64,000 nucleotides of DNA from Eustoma russellianum (lineage: Eukaryota > Streptophyta > Magnoliopsida > Gentianales > Gentianaceae), in assembly GCA_036186865.1 (NCBI GenBank), contig AP025065.1, positions 4,805,264 to 4,869,263 of the forward strand. The letters run 5' to 3'. The notes under the pieces are model-generated. The model saw nothing but the letters and a program-made list of their open reading frames with translations. It was not told the origin of the DNA and ran no database searches. The translations under genes and the position numbers were made by a program. This document shows positions 22,191-34,700 of this stretch, one piece after another; the first letter of the stretch is position 1, and each line of letters opens with the position of its first letter.

Positions 22191-22202
22191 AAGGGGGAGG
22201 AA
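22191..22202 (+). promoter_or_regulatory. Polypurine tract of the gag-only element
   Basis: AAGGGGGAGGAA directly before the 3' LTR; plus-strand primer. It is preceded by GACGAAACTTTTTAT, the same context (GAAACTTTTT.TAAGG) as in gypsy-2 and gypsy-3 of this window. Confidence 0.95.
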
Positions 22203-25200
22203 TGTTACGACCCGCACCCGGGGCTAGTTGATAAAGAGAATGGAGGAATTATGAACGGAACTAGAATGCAATCGTGGTACCTGTTGGGTGGAATAGATAA
22301 AATTTTATTTCTATTAGGCCACTACTAAGATCGAGTACACTACTACGTGTGCTATTATAGACGAAATAAACCACATAAAGCAAAATGTTATCTACTAAAA
22401 AGCAAAAGAAAAAAAACAAAAAAAAAAACCTAAAAGGCCACCCCCAACCAGCCTATTTCTCAAAAGAAGGCCACAAAGTCTTCACCCAATGTCCTACACT
22501 ACTCATTATGTTTCCTCCCTTTTCCAAGAAAATTATCACTTTCCTCTCACCTCTCATTCTCGTGACTTTCAAGCCAAAAAGGGAGAGACCATTTGCAAGC
22601 TCCATTATTCCCATTTTATTCTCACAATTCGGCATGCCTCAAGCCAAGAAGAAACCCATTTTCTATTCTCCATTCTCCTTCATCTATGCTAAAACTCCAA
22701 TACACCATCAAGCACAACTACTTTTCTTCTTCTTCCAAACCGTGAGTTTAGTTGGCATATGAAGAGAGGATTTATTCAAGCTCTATGATGCAAGAACAAG
22801 GAACTATAGGTTAAGGATCTTTTCTAAACATTAAGGTAAGATTTATAGGTATGTTTCTTTAACCATCTAGTCTTCAAGAAGCCATTTTTATTCTTCTACA
22901 CCTCTTCTAACCATGGTTTTCATAGGATAGAGTGGAGTGGAGATTTCTTTCAAAACCAAGACAAGAATCAATATCTAAAACCACCCAAGTTATCATCAAG
23001 CTCAAATGTAAGATTCTCTTGAAGGTTTTTCCTTTGATTTTCTTTCAAGCACCACTCATGAAATTGACTCTATTTCATTCCTTTCTTCAAGTTTTCGGCT
23101 GAACCTAAGGTGAGAGAGAAGAAAGTTTTAGCACATCTTGTTCAACTCAAGATTTAAGAAGGCAAGTAGATCTTCCTAGTTTCTTCATGAATGTTAGGTA
23201 GTGGAGTCTCTTATGTTAGAAGTTAATCTTGGATCATGCATGCACAAGACTAAAGAGAAGACACTTGCATCCTAGGATTCGGATGACACCCTTGCATCTA
23301 TGTATGTGTTTTGTTGAAGTAAAAGGAAAAATGTTTTGCATGTTATGTTTATGATGTTGGTGGCATTTTTGGTAGTCTCAATCTTCATTCATATGTTAAT
23401 CACCAACATGCATGACTCTGCAAATTGTTAAAATGGAAAGTATGTGAATGGATACATCCATCTTGTAGCCACATAAAAGGGCCGAAAATTTTAGTATGTG
23501 TGAGGGATTAGACTTTCGGCCATTAGGGGGTATTCAACCATGTGTGTACGTGCAACTGTGTGTCACGGTTAAGTGGCTAAAGGATGCCATGATGGTGATG
23601 TTTTTAGGAATTATTAAAGTGTCTATATATATATATATGTATGTATATATCTTGTAAGTAATGATAATATAATTCACAAATTGCAAAGTATATAAAAGTG
23701 GGGGTGTGTGTGCAGGCAATTTCGGCAGTGCCCATAAAAGATGCCTCATGAAATCTTGAAGGAATACTTAAATATTAAATATGCACTTTGAATAAAGTAA
23801 TGTAGTCCACAGGTTTCCTAGTGCTTAAGTATGTGGGTGCGTCTGTGTTTTGTCAAGTGGTGGAGCAAGAAATGGGTAATAGTTTAATAATATGTTTAAA
23901 GGAAGAGTAAAGTGCCATACATATGAGAGTATGTACGTAAGTGTCTTGTTTGTGTGGAATAATTAAAATTGAATATGTATGTGGTGGTGTAGCATTTCGG
24001 CCATGATGAGTAAAGGTAGACTAGGATGTATGTATACGTAAGAAAGCTACATGAAGGTATGTAAATGTATGCATTTTATCTGTAGTAATATAATTAATAA
24101 AATGCAGAGGTGTACAAAGGGTGTAGAGGCCTTATGATTTTCGGCCAGGTGGTCTCTTATGTGTCCTAAGGACATCTTAAAGAATGTTTATGTATAAATA
24201 CTGTAACCTGTGGTAATTATGATGTGTGTCAGCCTAGTGGCTAAAAGGAAAGAAGATGTGATAATTTAAATAATTACAGGAGTGAGACTTTTCATGATAT
24301 AACTTCATGGTGAAGTTGCAAGTGGTAATTGTGTCTGAATACGTGCAAATTCCGGCTAGTGGCCCCACTATACAATAATATTGATAGCATTTTATGAGTA
24401 TTTATATTTATACACATACGTATATAATCATAGTGGAAATATGCGTTTTTGCGAAATACGATTATCATGTATACGATTTAAATAAGTTTCCCACAACATG
24501 TTGCATCACAAGGGACGTTTAAAAGTTATGTTATGATTATGATTTTGCTGTATACAGATAGCTTATGGTTTTAGTAATAGTACCGTGTACAGATAGTTTA
24601 TGACATCACATGTTTTCAAGAGATTTTTCCAACATGTTTCAGAAAGAATAGATTTTACGTAACGAACCTTATCAACGTGACGAAAGATTCCAAGAGACAA
24701 AGCTTACAGTTATGAGTCGTGAGAGTACCTCGTGAGCGGACTTGGACTCCTCGACGATTTATATGCGGAGGCCGGCATGGTACCACTGGGGTTGGACCAT
24801 AGGCATAGTTAAGTTCAGATGAGATGCGCCGTCATGACACCAAGGTCGGGGAGACCGGTTCCATGGGGCATAGTATACGTTATGCGTCGTATGTTCATCA
24901 GGCGAGCGACTCTTGAGATCATCGGCCGTACGAGTCACCATTAGATACATGTACCTACGATGAGCGTATCAGTGGTATATGTGACTACTTGGGGAATTTT
25001 TCCAGTCACCGTTGGTACTGTTCTTACGAAGGATGGCCATCACTTATTTTACAGTTACAGTTATTTTTTGCTTTTCAAGTTAAATGGTTAAGCATCATAC
25101 TCAGCTATACCAATTTGCTTACGATGATTTATGTCATATTTTTCTAGAAAAGACGCATGGTTTTCCATCACATGAGCATACTGCATGTTTACCGTGTCAG

Positions 25201-25921
25201 ACTATCAGACCTAAGTTCTGACCCTTAGTAAACCAAAGAGGACAGTACAGTATACGAAGGGCATAGCCGTAATAAGAGAACTGACTAAGTATAAGAAAAG
25301 AAACATGACAATATATAACGACTTATTCCGTGATGTACTTTTAGGGTTGCTTGATCTATGTATTCGGGTTTTAGTACGTTACCTGTTAGTACATGTTAAG
25401 CTACGTGATGCCACTATTCATGCTAAGACTGGTTACAATAAGTTGACTATTATGATATGTCTGCCCTTATGTTCTTGTACGTTGCATGTAATATTCATCC
25501 TGCATGATCCACATGACGAACCTAGGCGGATAGACTTGCTGAGCGATTAAAAGATTGGCTATCGCTCATACTTGCCTATTTACCACTTTTCAGATAACAG
25601 GTAACACTACACAGGCTGGTTGAGGACAGGCTAGATAGACCATTGATAACGAAGAACATACCAACAGATTTGCTCCGAAGGCGTTAGGTCTCAGTTATGG
25701 TGTATTTCAGAGGATTTCAGTATTCTGTATAATATGACTTGTACAGATTATGATGTAAGGCATTGCATGTCGATTATGAGTTCTTTATGATATGTTGCTT
25801 CCGCTTATCGATTCATTATTCATGTCGACATGTACATGTATAGTATCGACGCTTTGTACTCTATAGAGTAGAGTACGGCGGATGCACTGAGCCGGAACCT
25901 TGTTTCGGACAGGGCGTTACA
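22203..25921 (+). repeat. 3' LTR of the gag-only gypsy element
   Basis: 3719 bp; TGTTACGACCCGC...GGGCGTTACA. It lacks the hAT insertion and most of the TA expansion present in the 5' LTR, and otherwise shows only scattered substitutions relative to it. Confidence 0.95.
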
Positions 25922-25926
25922 TTCAT

Positions 25927-26806
25927 CTGGTGCCCAAATAATTTTTCTTTCTCTTGTGTTGTTGCCATTCACATATCACTTAGCAAGATTCTGTTTAGGA
26001 TAAATGTGGTGTCAATGGTGTAAGAATTAATTATATTTAGCATAATTGATTACAAGAATCTCGTAATTTATTTATAAATTACTAATGCAGTTCACATGTA
26101 AAAATATATTCATATGTTTTATTGGCTATATACATTACAATTATTAACTACATTAATTAAACAATTTGATTCTGATTGATGAACAATCAATGTAATTTTT
26201 TAATAGAATGGATTAATTATCGGTTAAATATGAAAAGGCTTCCTAACTTAGTTTATAAATACAAAGCCTGTGATACTCCATCAATACAAGCAATCAAACA
26301 TTCCAATAGATATAGGCGAGAAAACGCTCTTCTCAAACGGTTCGTCTCTCCAACCAGCATACATATTGAAAGCGTCAATTGAGCAATCATGGCCTTAAAA
26401 AACTTTTATTCTTCCTCTAATTTATTTTAGGCATACAAATGATTCAGCTATCGTGCATCAGATTTGAATGCTCCTGGCCTACTATGCATTTCACAATTTA
26501 AGAAATCACAAGCATCCAGATTCAGTTGGTGTGGCACTCACGATTTTCAGTTCTGTTTATTGGTTTTCTTCAATGAGCTTTTTGTTGATTTTCTTTTGCT
26601 TATGCTTGAAAAAGGATTTCGGCAATGTAACAATGCATATCCTTATCTCTTTTTTTCCTCCCTTTTTTTCCCATGTACTTTTCATTCAGTCACGTCTTAT
26701 TTCTTTTTCTTGTTCAGTTCATAAATTTGAAGCCCAAAAAGTTATCTGAAGTTTAAAAAAAATATAAGATAAGACTGTGTATATCAGATCGCAAAGCAAT
26801 CTAACC
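25927..26806. other. Unassigned AT-rich sequence, possible host relic
   Basis: Continues the sequence left of the gag-only element. It contains a plausible plant core promoter near 26250-26310 (TATAAATACAAAG followed by a CAA-rich stretch) and an open stretch at 26464-26749 rich in Phe, Leu and Ser (KHPDSVGVALTIFSSVYWF). No splice pattern, Kozak context or family motif lets me call a gene, and it could equally be part of an old LTR. About 880 bp hold nothing firmer than this. Confidence 0.35.
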
Positions 26807-26990
26807 TGTTACTTCCGCCAATTTTAGAAAAAGGAAAATATACAACAAACAATTATTATTGTAATTGAAATTGGAAGACGGGTATTTGATTAGATATGGT
26901 TTAGGAATCTTAATCCTGGACTAACTAAGAAATCTCCTAGAACTAACTACTCTTTTTTACCTTTATATAGATATGTAGTTAGCCATATAT
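26807..26990 (+). mobile_element. LTR 'X', first segment
   Basis: Starts TGTTACTTCCGCC and matches, in inverse orientation, 48222 back to about 48045 (TGTTATGTCCGAATT start). Shared words include TTTGATTAGATATGGTTTAGGAATCTTAATC versus TTTGACTAGATATAATTTAAGAATATTAATC type sequence, aligned by eye. It continues at 30856, after the LINE. Probably part of an old gypsy-type LTR. The LINE inserted just at a TATATA stretch. Confidence 0.6.
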
Positions 26991-27359
26991 CATCATCATC
27001 CGTACCCAGTATATCCCAACGATAACAAAAGCTATCGCTAGGGTCTGGAGAGGGTAAGTGGTAGGCAAACAATACCTCTTGCCCAAGGGATAGAGAGTTT
27101 GCTTCCAGTGAGACCCCCGGCTCTAGATGTACCTGCATAAATGATATAGAAATATGATGTACTAGTATGTTAGTGAGGGAATCCGGGAAATAGAAAGAAG
27201 AGGCTTTCGATATTAAAATACACATAACGTGTATATGTGCATGTAATCCAAAACAACAGTAAAACATAAACAAATAAGTGTAAAGCCAACCTAAAGCGTA
27301 GATAGTTGCTACGCCTATCTATGTCCCTAAATATACTCTAAGGTGTCCCTATATATGAC

Positions 27360-30358
27360 CTATATCTCATTAACCTTAATCTTATGTCTCCATGAACTCC
27401 TATCCTGGACCATGTCCTCAAGGATGTGCAAATCTATTAAGCCGTGCCTAATCTGCTCATCCCAAGTCAGTTTGGGCCTACCTTTACTCCTGTTTCCCAC
27501 TACAATGAGGCTTTCAATTGCTCTGACCGACACTGTTGTCTGTCTCTGCTTGACATGCACAAATCATCTCATTCTTTCCTCCCTTATCTTATCTGATATA
27601 CTAGCCACGCCTAACCTTTCTCAAAACACCTCGTTTCTGTGCCGGTATAGCCTTGTATGCCCACACATCCACCTCAACATCCTTATCTCTGCCACTTCCA
27701 TCTGCTGCAATTGGGACCTCTTGATGGCCCATCAGTCTGTTCCATATAGCATTGGCGGTCGCACTGCCACCCTATAAAATTTTCCTTTTAATTTAGTTGG
27801 AAAATTCTTGTCACATAGCACCCCTGAGGCCGCCCTCCATCTACACTAGACTGCTTGAACTCGATATACTACATCACTATCTATGTCCCCATTCTGCTGC
27901 ACAAATGATCCTAGGTACTTACTTACATGTGGTACCACTTGACTATTGATGGTGAGCTGACTATTCTCACTGTCGGCTACACCGCTGAAGTCGTAGTGAA
28001 GATACTCTATCTTAGAATAGCTAATCCTTAAGCTTTTTTCTTTCTAAAACACCTCTACACTGATCTAGTCTCTTACTCAGGGTGCGTCTACTCTCTGCGA
28101 CTAATATAATATCGTCAGCAAAAAGCATACACCATAGAACTACCTCCTATATCGGCTTTGACAACTCGTCAATGACAATTGCAAAAAGTAATGAGCTCAA
28201 CGCAAACCCTTGATGGAGGCCTACCTCTACCGGAAAGAAGTCTGTATTCCCCCTAGGCGTACGAACGGTTGTTTTCGTCCTAGCATACATATCTCTAATT
28301 ATGTCTATATACTTCATAAGATCTCTTTTGCATCCAGACTACCCCAGATCAGGCTACGCGGTACACTATCATACACTTTTTCAATATCGATGAAAACCAT
28401 ATGTAAATCGTGTTTCTTCTCCCTATACTTCTCTATTAATCTCCGGAGAATGTGTATTGTTTCCGTAGTTGACCTTCCTGGCATAAAATCAAATTGGTTC
28501 ACCGTAATCTAAGTTTCTCCTAAATTCTAGTGTCGATTACTCTCTCCCACAACTTCATGGTAATGCTTAGCAACTTAATCCCTATACAGTTCCCACAGCA
28601 CTATGCGTCTCCTTTGTTATTATATAGGGGGACCACGACACTCTTTTTCCACTCATCTGGCATCTTTCCTGTTTTGTAAATACGGTTGAACAGAGTAATT
28701 AGCCATTGAACCTCTTCCTCTCTCAAATACTTCCACGCCTCAATGGGTCTGTTATCTAGGCTGACTGCTTTAGCTCATCCCATCTTCTTCCGTGCTCTCA
28801 TCACCTCTCCTTGTGTGATGCTCCGACAGTCGGAGTTATGATGTTGTCGTTGTTGGTTAGTGATGCTTTCTCGTTCTTCGTAGTCGGCACTACCGCAGTT
28901 GAAAACATTGTGAAAGTATGTTTGTCATTTTAACTTGATGTCTTGTTCTTTGACTAATACATGTCCATCTACTCCTTTTATAAACTTTCCGCCTCTTAGG
29001 TCTTGTCTCTTTCGATTCCTAGCTTTGGCAATCTTGAACATATCCTGCTCTCCTTCTTTTGTTTCTAGTCTCTCATACATCCTTTTATAAGCTGCATCCT
29101 TTGCCTCTGTCATTGCATTCTTTGCGTCCTTCCTGGCGATTTTGTAATTCTCCTTCAATCTCACTTTTTCCTCCCCATTTGTGCATCTTAACAGCTCTCT
29201 AAAAATCTTTTGTTTGTTTTTTATTTTTTGTTGCACATCCTCGTTCCACCACCACGTCTCTTTATGTACGAACGTCTTTCCTGTTGTTACCCCAAGCGTT
29301 TCTCTCATCGTGTGAGTAATAGTAGTCGATATAGCCTGCCACATCTGATTTGTGCCATCACCCAGACAATCTAGTTTCACGGAGCTGACCTTGTCTCTGA
29401 ATATATTAATTTTTTCGTCTTTCAATCTTCCCCATCGAATCCTGGGTGGGAATTTTCCAACCTCTTTACTCAGCTTTTGGCTTAATGCTATAACTACCAC
29501 TAATAAACGGTGTTGCATCACTGCTGTCTCCCCTGGTATAACCTTGCAGTTCCTCCACAACTGTCAGTCTTCGCGCCTCATCAAAAAATAGTCGATCTAT
29601 GTGTTACATCTTCCGCTGCTAAAAGTGATCAAATGCGATTCTTTTATATTAAAAAACGAGTTTAAAATGCCTAGGTCATGGGCCACTGCTAGGTCTAGCA
29701 GATCTCTACCTTGTTTGTTTCTATCTCCATAATCAAACCTGCCATGTACCGACTGAAAACCATCGCTATTCTTTCTAATATGTCCATTAAAATCACCTCC
29801 GATACAGATTCGATCATCCCTGGGTATTGACTTTAACACTACGTCTAAGCAATCGCAAAACCCTTTCTTCTCCTATTCTCCTAGTCCCACTTGGGGTGCG
29901 TAGGCGCAAATCGCCGCCACTACCTCCTTATTTAATACTAACTTCAACACCATAATTCTATCATTATATTTAATCACATCAATCACGTTCGTGTGTAATT
30001 CTAACTTTACTAGAAATCCTACCCCATTATTGGTCCCATCTGCCCCCGAATACAACAACTTATACCCATTACACTCTTTACCTTTGTTTCCTTTCCACCT
30101 AGTCTCTTGGAGGCATGCTACATCTATCTTACGTCTCTTAAGTGTATCTACAACCTCCAATAATTTACCACTTAAGATTCCTACATTCCAAGAGGCTATC
30201 CTTAGACCATCTTCCTTTTCCTTCCCCTTACCTACACCTCTCTTCTTTAGACATGGTCTCACAGAAAAATCATGACGTCTTCTATCAATTATTGCAACTA
30301 AAACTAAAAATCCATGGTATGCTACTGATGTTGAAAGTTTGAAACTAAATGTAAACAA
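27360..30358 (-). pseudogene. RTE LINE endonuclease-reverse transcriptase remnant
   Basis: About 1000 codons long in total, matching the usual size of plant RTE ORFs. N-terminal APE-type endonuclease: RIASWNVGILSG, CLQETRWKG, GVGFLVK and CAYAPQVGL (30250-29880), then GGDFNGH (near 29780). A basic linker follows (29560-28925), with WWNEDVQQKIKNK. Reverse transcriptase: QFDFMPGRSTTETIH, MVFIDIEKVYDSVPR (28495-28360) and the catalytic LFADDIILVAESR (near 28090-28130). The C-terminal region has RMLRWMCGHTRL (near 27640) and RPKLTWDEQIRHGL with EDMVQDRSSWR, ending near 27360. At least six frame breaks or stops make it inactive. It would have nicked target DNA and primed cDNA synthesis from the LINE RNA. 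Confidence 0.9.
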
Positions 30359-30855
30359 TCAAAATTACTTAAATGATAATAAGACAAAAATGAAAATATA
30401 TCACCTGGTTAGGTTGTGGCACACCAAGATCCAATAGAGCAACAGATCTGGGATCTATATTTTCTTCAAGCAAGAGAAGATCAAAGAGAAGGAAGCACAA
30501 GATATGGGCTCTAGATCTACCACTCCCGGCGTCATTAGCTGAAGATGATAAGAGAGAAGACAAGTGCTCAGGTGGTCAGAGAGGAGGCCGGAGGGAAGGT
30601 GCCGGTGAGGAGGAGACAAAGTAGAGAGACTGACAAAAGAATCGCCAATAGAAGCACTGCAAACCTCAGATCTTCATGCCCTTTTTTAAATTTCCAAAAT
30701 TAAGCCCAGGTTCCTACAGAAGATAGCACTCTATGGGAGGGGCAATCAAAGATATCAGAGATCACCTGTCGGCAGAAGATAACACTATATTCCTGCAGAT
30801 CGATGGATTCAGTGGCCGCAAAAAAAGACCCAGGAAGGGAAGAGCGGTCGAAAAG
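30359..30855 (-). other. 5' UTR of the RTE LINE
   Basis: About 500 bp between the first plausible codons of the ORF and the LINE 5' end fixed by the target duplication. On the minus strand it is CT- and CCGGC-rich (CTCCTCCTCACCGGCACC). Such leaders carry the internal Pol II promoter in RTE elements; I cannot locate its parts. Confidence 0.7.
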
Positions 30856-31247
30856 ATGTAGCTAACCATATATACAAAAAGAAAAAGAAGAAAACATAGA
30901 TTCTACCCAAATTCCCCTCTCGAGTCTGCCGCCCCACCCCTCCCTACACAGCAATAACTCGTCAGCGCTCTCCCTCCAACTCAACAAAGGGATGCCATCC
31001 AAAGAAGGAGAAGAAATAGATTTTATACAACAAAAACCATAATCCTCCACATAGATATATACATCACCTAGCCAAAATCTAACCCTAGCCCATAATATAA
31101 AAATCTGCCAGCACACACACCCATTTTGCAAGGTCTGGCCAGCCCTTTGAAGGAGGAAGACAAAGGATTTTGCTACGTCCCAGCAAGCTCTAATCGATAA
31201 CAGTATAGTATAAACAAACCGTTTTAAGTACCCTCCTCTGTGCTTAT
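30856..31247 (+). mobile_element. LTR 'X', second segment
   Basis: Resumes LTR X after the LINE and runs to the CTTAT target site of the young copia (31243-31247). Matches inverse 48040-47680 in outline: a TATATA start, C-rich leader, then CTAATCG..GTATAGTATAAA and AAGTA.CC..CTGT.CTTATTA. A 132-codon minus-strand ORF here has no protein features. Confidence 0.6.
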
Positions 31248-31773
31248 TGACAAAATTCAACTAACGAACCAAACTAATCAACAAAGTAGAAAGTTCGAAG
31301 AACTAAACAATGGAACGAAGAGAAGATCGAAGAGAGGAGGAAACAGAATTTTTCATAACTGTTTTTCATACCGGGTTACAACTGTAACCCGGTTTTTATA
31401 CACAGCGGGAAGAAGAAGAAAGGGCCGAAATTACCAAACTATCCTCACTTAACTGACTAGACGAATTACAACTCAAAGGGCAAAATGGTACCTTCACAGA
31501 TTTTAAATCTTTCCCGCTACACCAAATCTTCTTCTACCTCTGCCCACTTTAATCCGAATACAACCCCCAAGCTGATCCCTTCGCATTGACCTCTGCAGCA
31601 CTCCAGCCTCAAGCCTGAAATCACCATCTCAAAGCTAAACCTTCATAATATCATTCTGCTCCAACAATTTGCTCGTACTCAACCAATTGCCCGCACAATT
31701 GCTTTTACTGCCATGAGACTCTCCTGCTTGATCATCACGAATACGTTCATCTCGCTCACTCAAGTCTTCAACA
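31248..31773 (-). repeat. 3' LTR of the young copia element
   Basis: 526 bp. The polyprotein frame runs through the polypurine tract and 138 bp into this LTR before its stop at 31635. On the minus strand U3 carries TATAAAAA (31393-31400) just before a near-perfect palindrome at 31370-31393. Confidence 0.97.
31370..31393. promoter_or_regulatory. Core promoter palindrome in the copia LTR
   Basis: ACCGGGTTACA and TGTAACCCGGT are 11-bp perfect inverted arms around a 2-bp spacer. They overlap the end of a minus-strand TATA box (31393-31400) and lie where about -25 to +1 would fall. The identical copy is at 36501-36524. It could be a factor-binding site or an RNA 5' hairpin. Confidence 0.75.
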
Positions 31774-34700
31774 CCCCCCCTCAATCCTGACTGAGCAAAT
31801 ATGTTACAAACACCCAATGCCTCAGTCAGGATGCACAATCTTCGTGAATCCACTGCTTTCGTGAATATATCAGCAACCTGCAACTGGGTATTAATAGGAA
31901 CTGGCTTAACAACCCCATCTTGATACTTATCTCTCACAATATGGCAATCAATCTCAATGTGTTTAGTTCTTTCATGAAACACCGGATTTTCAACAATGTA
32001 AATGGCACTTCTATTATCACAAAACATATCAACCGGCCCAGAATGCTCAACCTTCAAGTCTTTCATCATATAGAGAATCCATTGAACCTCACATGTGGTA
32101 GAGGCAAGAGCTCTATACTCAGCTTCTGAAGAAGACCTAGAAACTGTGGTTTGCTTCTTTGCTTTCCAAGATATTAAAGAATTCCCAAGAAAAACACAGT
32201 ATCCAGTCACAGACCTTCTACTCTCAGAACAGCCTGCCCAATCTGAGTCTGAAAAAGCTGTGAGCTTCAACTCTCCAGTGCTAGGATACAACAACCCTTG
32301 CCCAGGTGTGCCTTTTAGATACCTTAAGACTCTCTGAGCTGCCTTGAAGTGCACAGCAGTAGGAACATCTAAAAACTGACTAAGCTGCTGGACTGCATAA
32401 GTAATGTCTGGTCTAGTGATAGTCAGATATAGCAACTTCCCAATCATCCGTCTATATCCTGCTATATCATGAATGAGAACTGAATCATTATGAGCTAGCT
32501 TCAAATTCTGCTCCATAGGACTCTTGGCAGGCTTAGATGCCAGGGCTCCAGTTTCTTGAAGCAATTCCAAAGTGTACTTCCTTTGACAAAGCATAATCCC
32601 CCCCTGAGACCTGGCAATCTCTAGGCCAAGAAAATACCTGAGTGGACCCAAATCTTTAATTTTGAAAGCATGATGTAGTGCAGATTTAAGCTCCTCAATG
32701 GCAGAGAGAGAATTACTAGCCACCAGAATATCATCAACATAGACCAAAAGAACTAGGAACAAACCAGAAGCCTCTTTGATGAACATAGTATAATCATTTT
32801 TAGACTGAATATAACCATGAGATAGCAGAAAGCAGGTGAGCTTCTCATTCCACTGTCTGCTTGCTTGTTTCAGACCATAAAGAGACTTATTTAGCCTGCA
32901 AACCATGCCAGGAGATGGAGAGGTCAAGCCCTCAGGAAGAGTCATATAGATTTCTTGATGCAAATCTCCATGTAAGAAGGCATTGTTTACATCAAATTGA
33001 TGAACATGCCAGTGTTTCAAAGAGGCTATAGCCAATACTAGACGAACAGTCGTCATTTTAGCAACGGGAGAGAAAGTTTCACCATAATCCACACCAGGTT
33101 GCTGTGTATATCCCTTTGCAACAAGCCGTGCTTTATACCTCTCAATGCTACCATCAGCATTTCTCTTTATCTTATAAACCCACTTACAACCAATGGGTTT
33201 CTTCCCTCTAGGCAACTGAACCAAACTCCAGGTATTATTTGCCTCAAGTGCCGCTAACTCCATATGCATAGCCTGTTGCCAATGAGCTGAATGTGCTGCT
33301 TGATTATAACAAGTAGGTTCTTGCTGCACACTGCTGTTAAGTACATAGGTTCTATATCCAGGTGACAACTGATGCAAAGAATAGTGATTTTGCAAGGGAT
33401 ATTTAGGAAGGTGATCAGAGGAAGACATTTGATTACAGTGATAATCATGAAGATATGCAGGGGGATGCCTATGTCTGGCAGGCCTAGATAGAGGGTCACG
33501 CAGAGGAAACTGAGAAATATTTGATTCAACGGACAAGTGCTGATTTTCTGGTGCAATGGATATAGGAATATCAATGGCACAAATAGGAACAGAGTTATCA
33601 GGGAAAACTGTGGATGGTGAACTGTCTGATTGAGGGGTAGAGTTAGCAGGAGACTGTGTTGATGTAGAAGGTGAAGATGACTCTGATGGTTGTGAAGTTT
33701 GAGCAGGATGCGCATGAGACTCAGATTCTGAATGCAAGGGAACAAGGACAGGTACACTAGACAAAGGCATGTGATTAGACTGAGAAGTATCAAGACTTGG
33801 ACTGGAATCAATATGGCCAAATGGGAAACAATGTTCATCAAACTGAACATCTCTTGATACAAGTAAATCCTTAGTTTCAAGATTTTGCAAAAGATAGCCC
33901 TTGGTAGATGATGGAAATCCTAAGAAAACACATTTAATGGCCCTGGGAGTAAACTTTGTCTTGTTGATTGCATGATTGTAGGCATATGCCAAGCAACCAA
34001 AAACCTTAAGGTGCTGATAGACGGGCTGCTGCTGGTATAGCAACTCAAATGGAGTTTTATGATGCAGAACAGGTGATGGGATTCGATTGATAATATAAAC
34101 AGCATGTGTAACTGCAAAGCCCCAGTAAGACATGGGGAAATTTGCTTGGAATTTTAGTGAACGTGCCACAGTGAGTATATGTTGATGTTTTCTTTCAACC
34201 AAGCCATTTTGCTGTGGTGTATACACACAGCTCGTCTGATGAATCATGCCATACTTCAAATAAAATTCTGGCATGTTAAACTCCTGGCCATTATCTGTCC
34301 TAAGAATTTTAATGCTTTTCTCAAACTGAGTAACAACAAGCTGACAGAAGTTTTTCAGCAAAGGTCTAACCTCAGATTTGGACTTTAACAAATAGATCCA
34401 GGTATATCTACTATAGTCATCAACAATGGTGAGGAAAAATTTCTGAGCAAACAACGTGGGGTATTTATTTGGCCCCCAAATATCAACATGAACCAGATCA
34501 AATGTATTTTGAGTTACAGAAGAAGAAACAGGAAAAGGTAGTCTTCTAAGCTTAGCCATAGGACAAATGGAACAAGGAACATCAGAATCTAAAACTTTTA
34601 TTGAAGCATCATACTTCTGCAACACTTTTACTCTAGGAACAGAGGCATGTCCTAACCTGCAGTGCCATATATAACTGCTAGGATCAGAAGACTTTGCAGT

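Larger units (their letters stand above)
15345..25921 (+). mobile_element. Gag-only gypsy-type LTR element (TR-GAG-like), non-autonomous
   Basis: A complete LTR element with TG...CA LTRs (TGTTACGACCC...GGGCGTTACA) at 15345-19686 and 22203-25921, primer site, polypurine tract, and a perfect TTCAT target duplication (15340-15344 and 25922-25926). The internal region is only 2516 bp and encodes a Ty3/gypsy-type Gag remnant and nothing resembling protease, RT, RNase H or integrase. Plant 'terminal-repeat retrotransposons with GAG domain' are a known class of such parasites. The LTRs, longer than the internal region, resemble those of Tekay-like chromoviruses in their end motifs. It would need Pol from a related element. 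Confidence 0.9.
26991..30855 (-). mobile_element. RTE-clade LINE, full length, inactive
   Basis: A 3.87-kb non-LTR retrotransposon on the minus strand. It has a CT-rich 5' UTR, one long ORF remnant (endonuclease plus reverse transcriptase) and a 3' end GAGCCGGGGGTCTC ... CAGACCCTAGCG ... finishing in GATGATGATGAT, as plant RTE elements do. The flanks are ATGTAGTTAGCCATATAT (26973-26990) and ATGTAGCTAACCATATAT (30856-30873), an 18-bp target duplication with two differences. This shows both true ends, so it is not 5' truncated. The ORF is broken by many frameshifts. It sits inside LTR X. Confidence 0.9.

Noticed and set aside
26464..26749. Possible host membrane-protein exon
   Set aside because: Hydrophobic translation only; no splice-site pair, no continuation and no recognised family. 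Kept only as unassigned sequence.
30862..31260. 132-codon minus-strand ORF
   Set aside because: Falls across LTR X and the copia insertion border, so it cannot be an ancestral gene; no domain.
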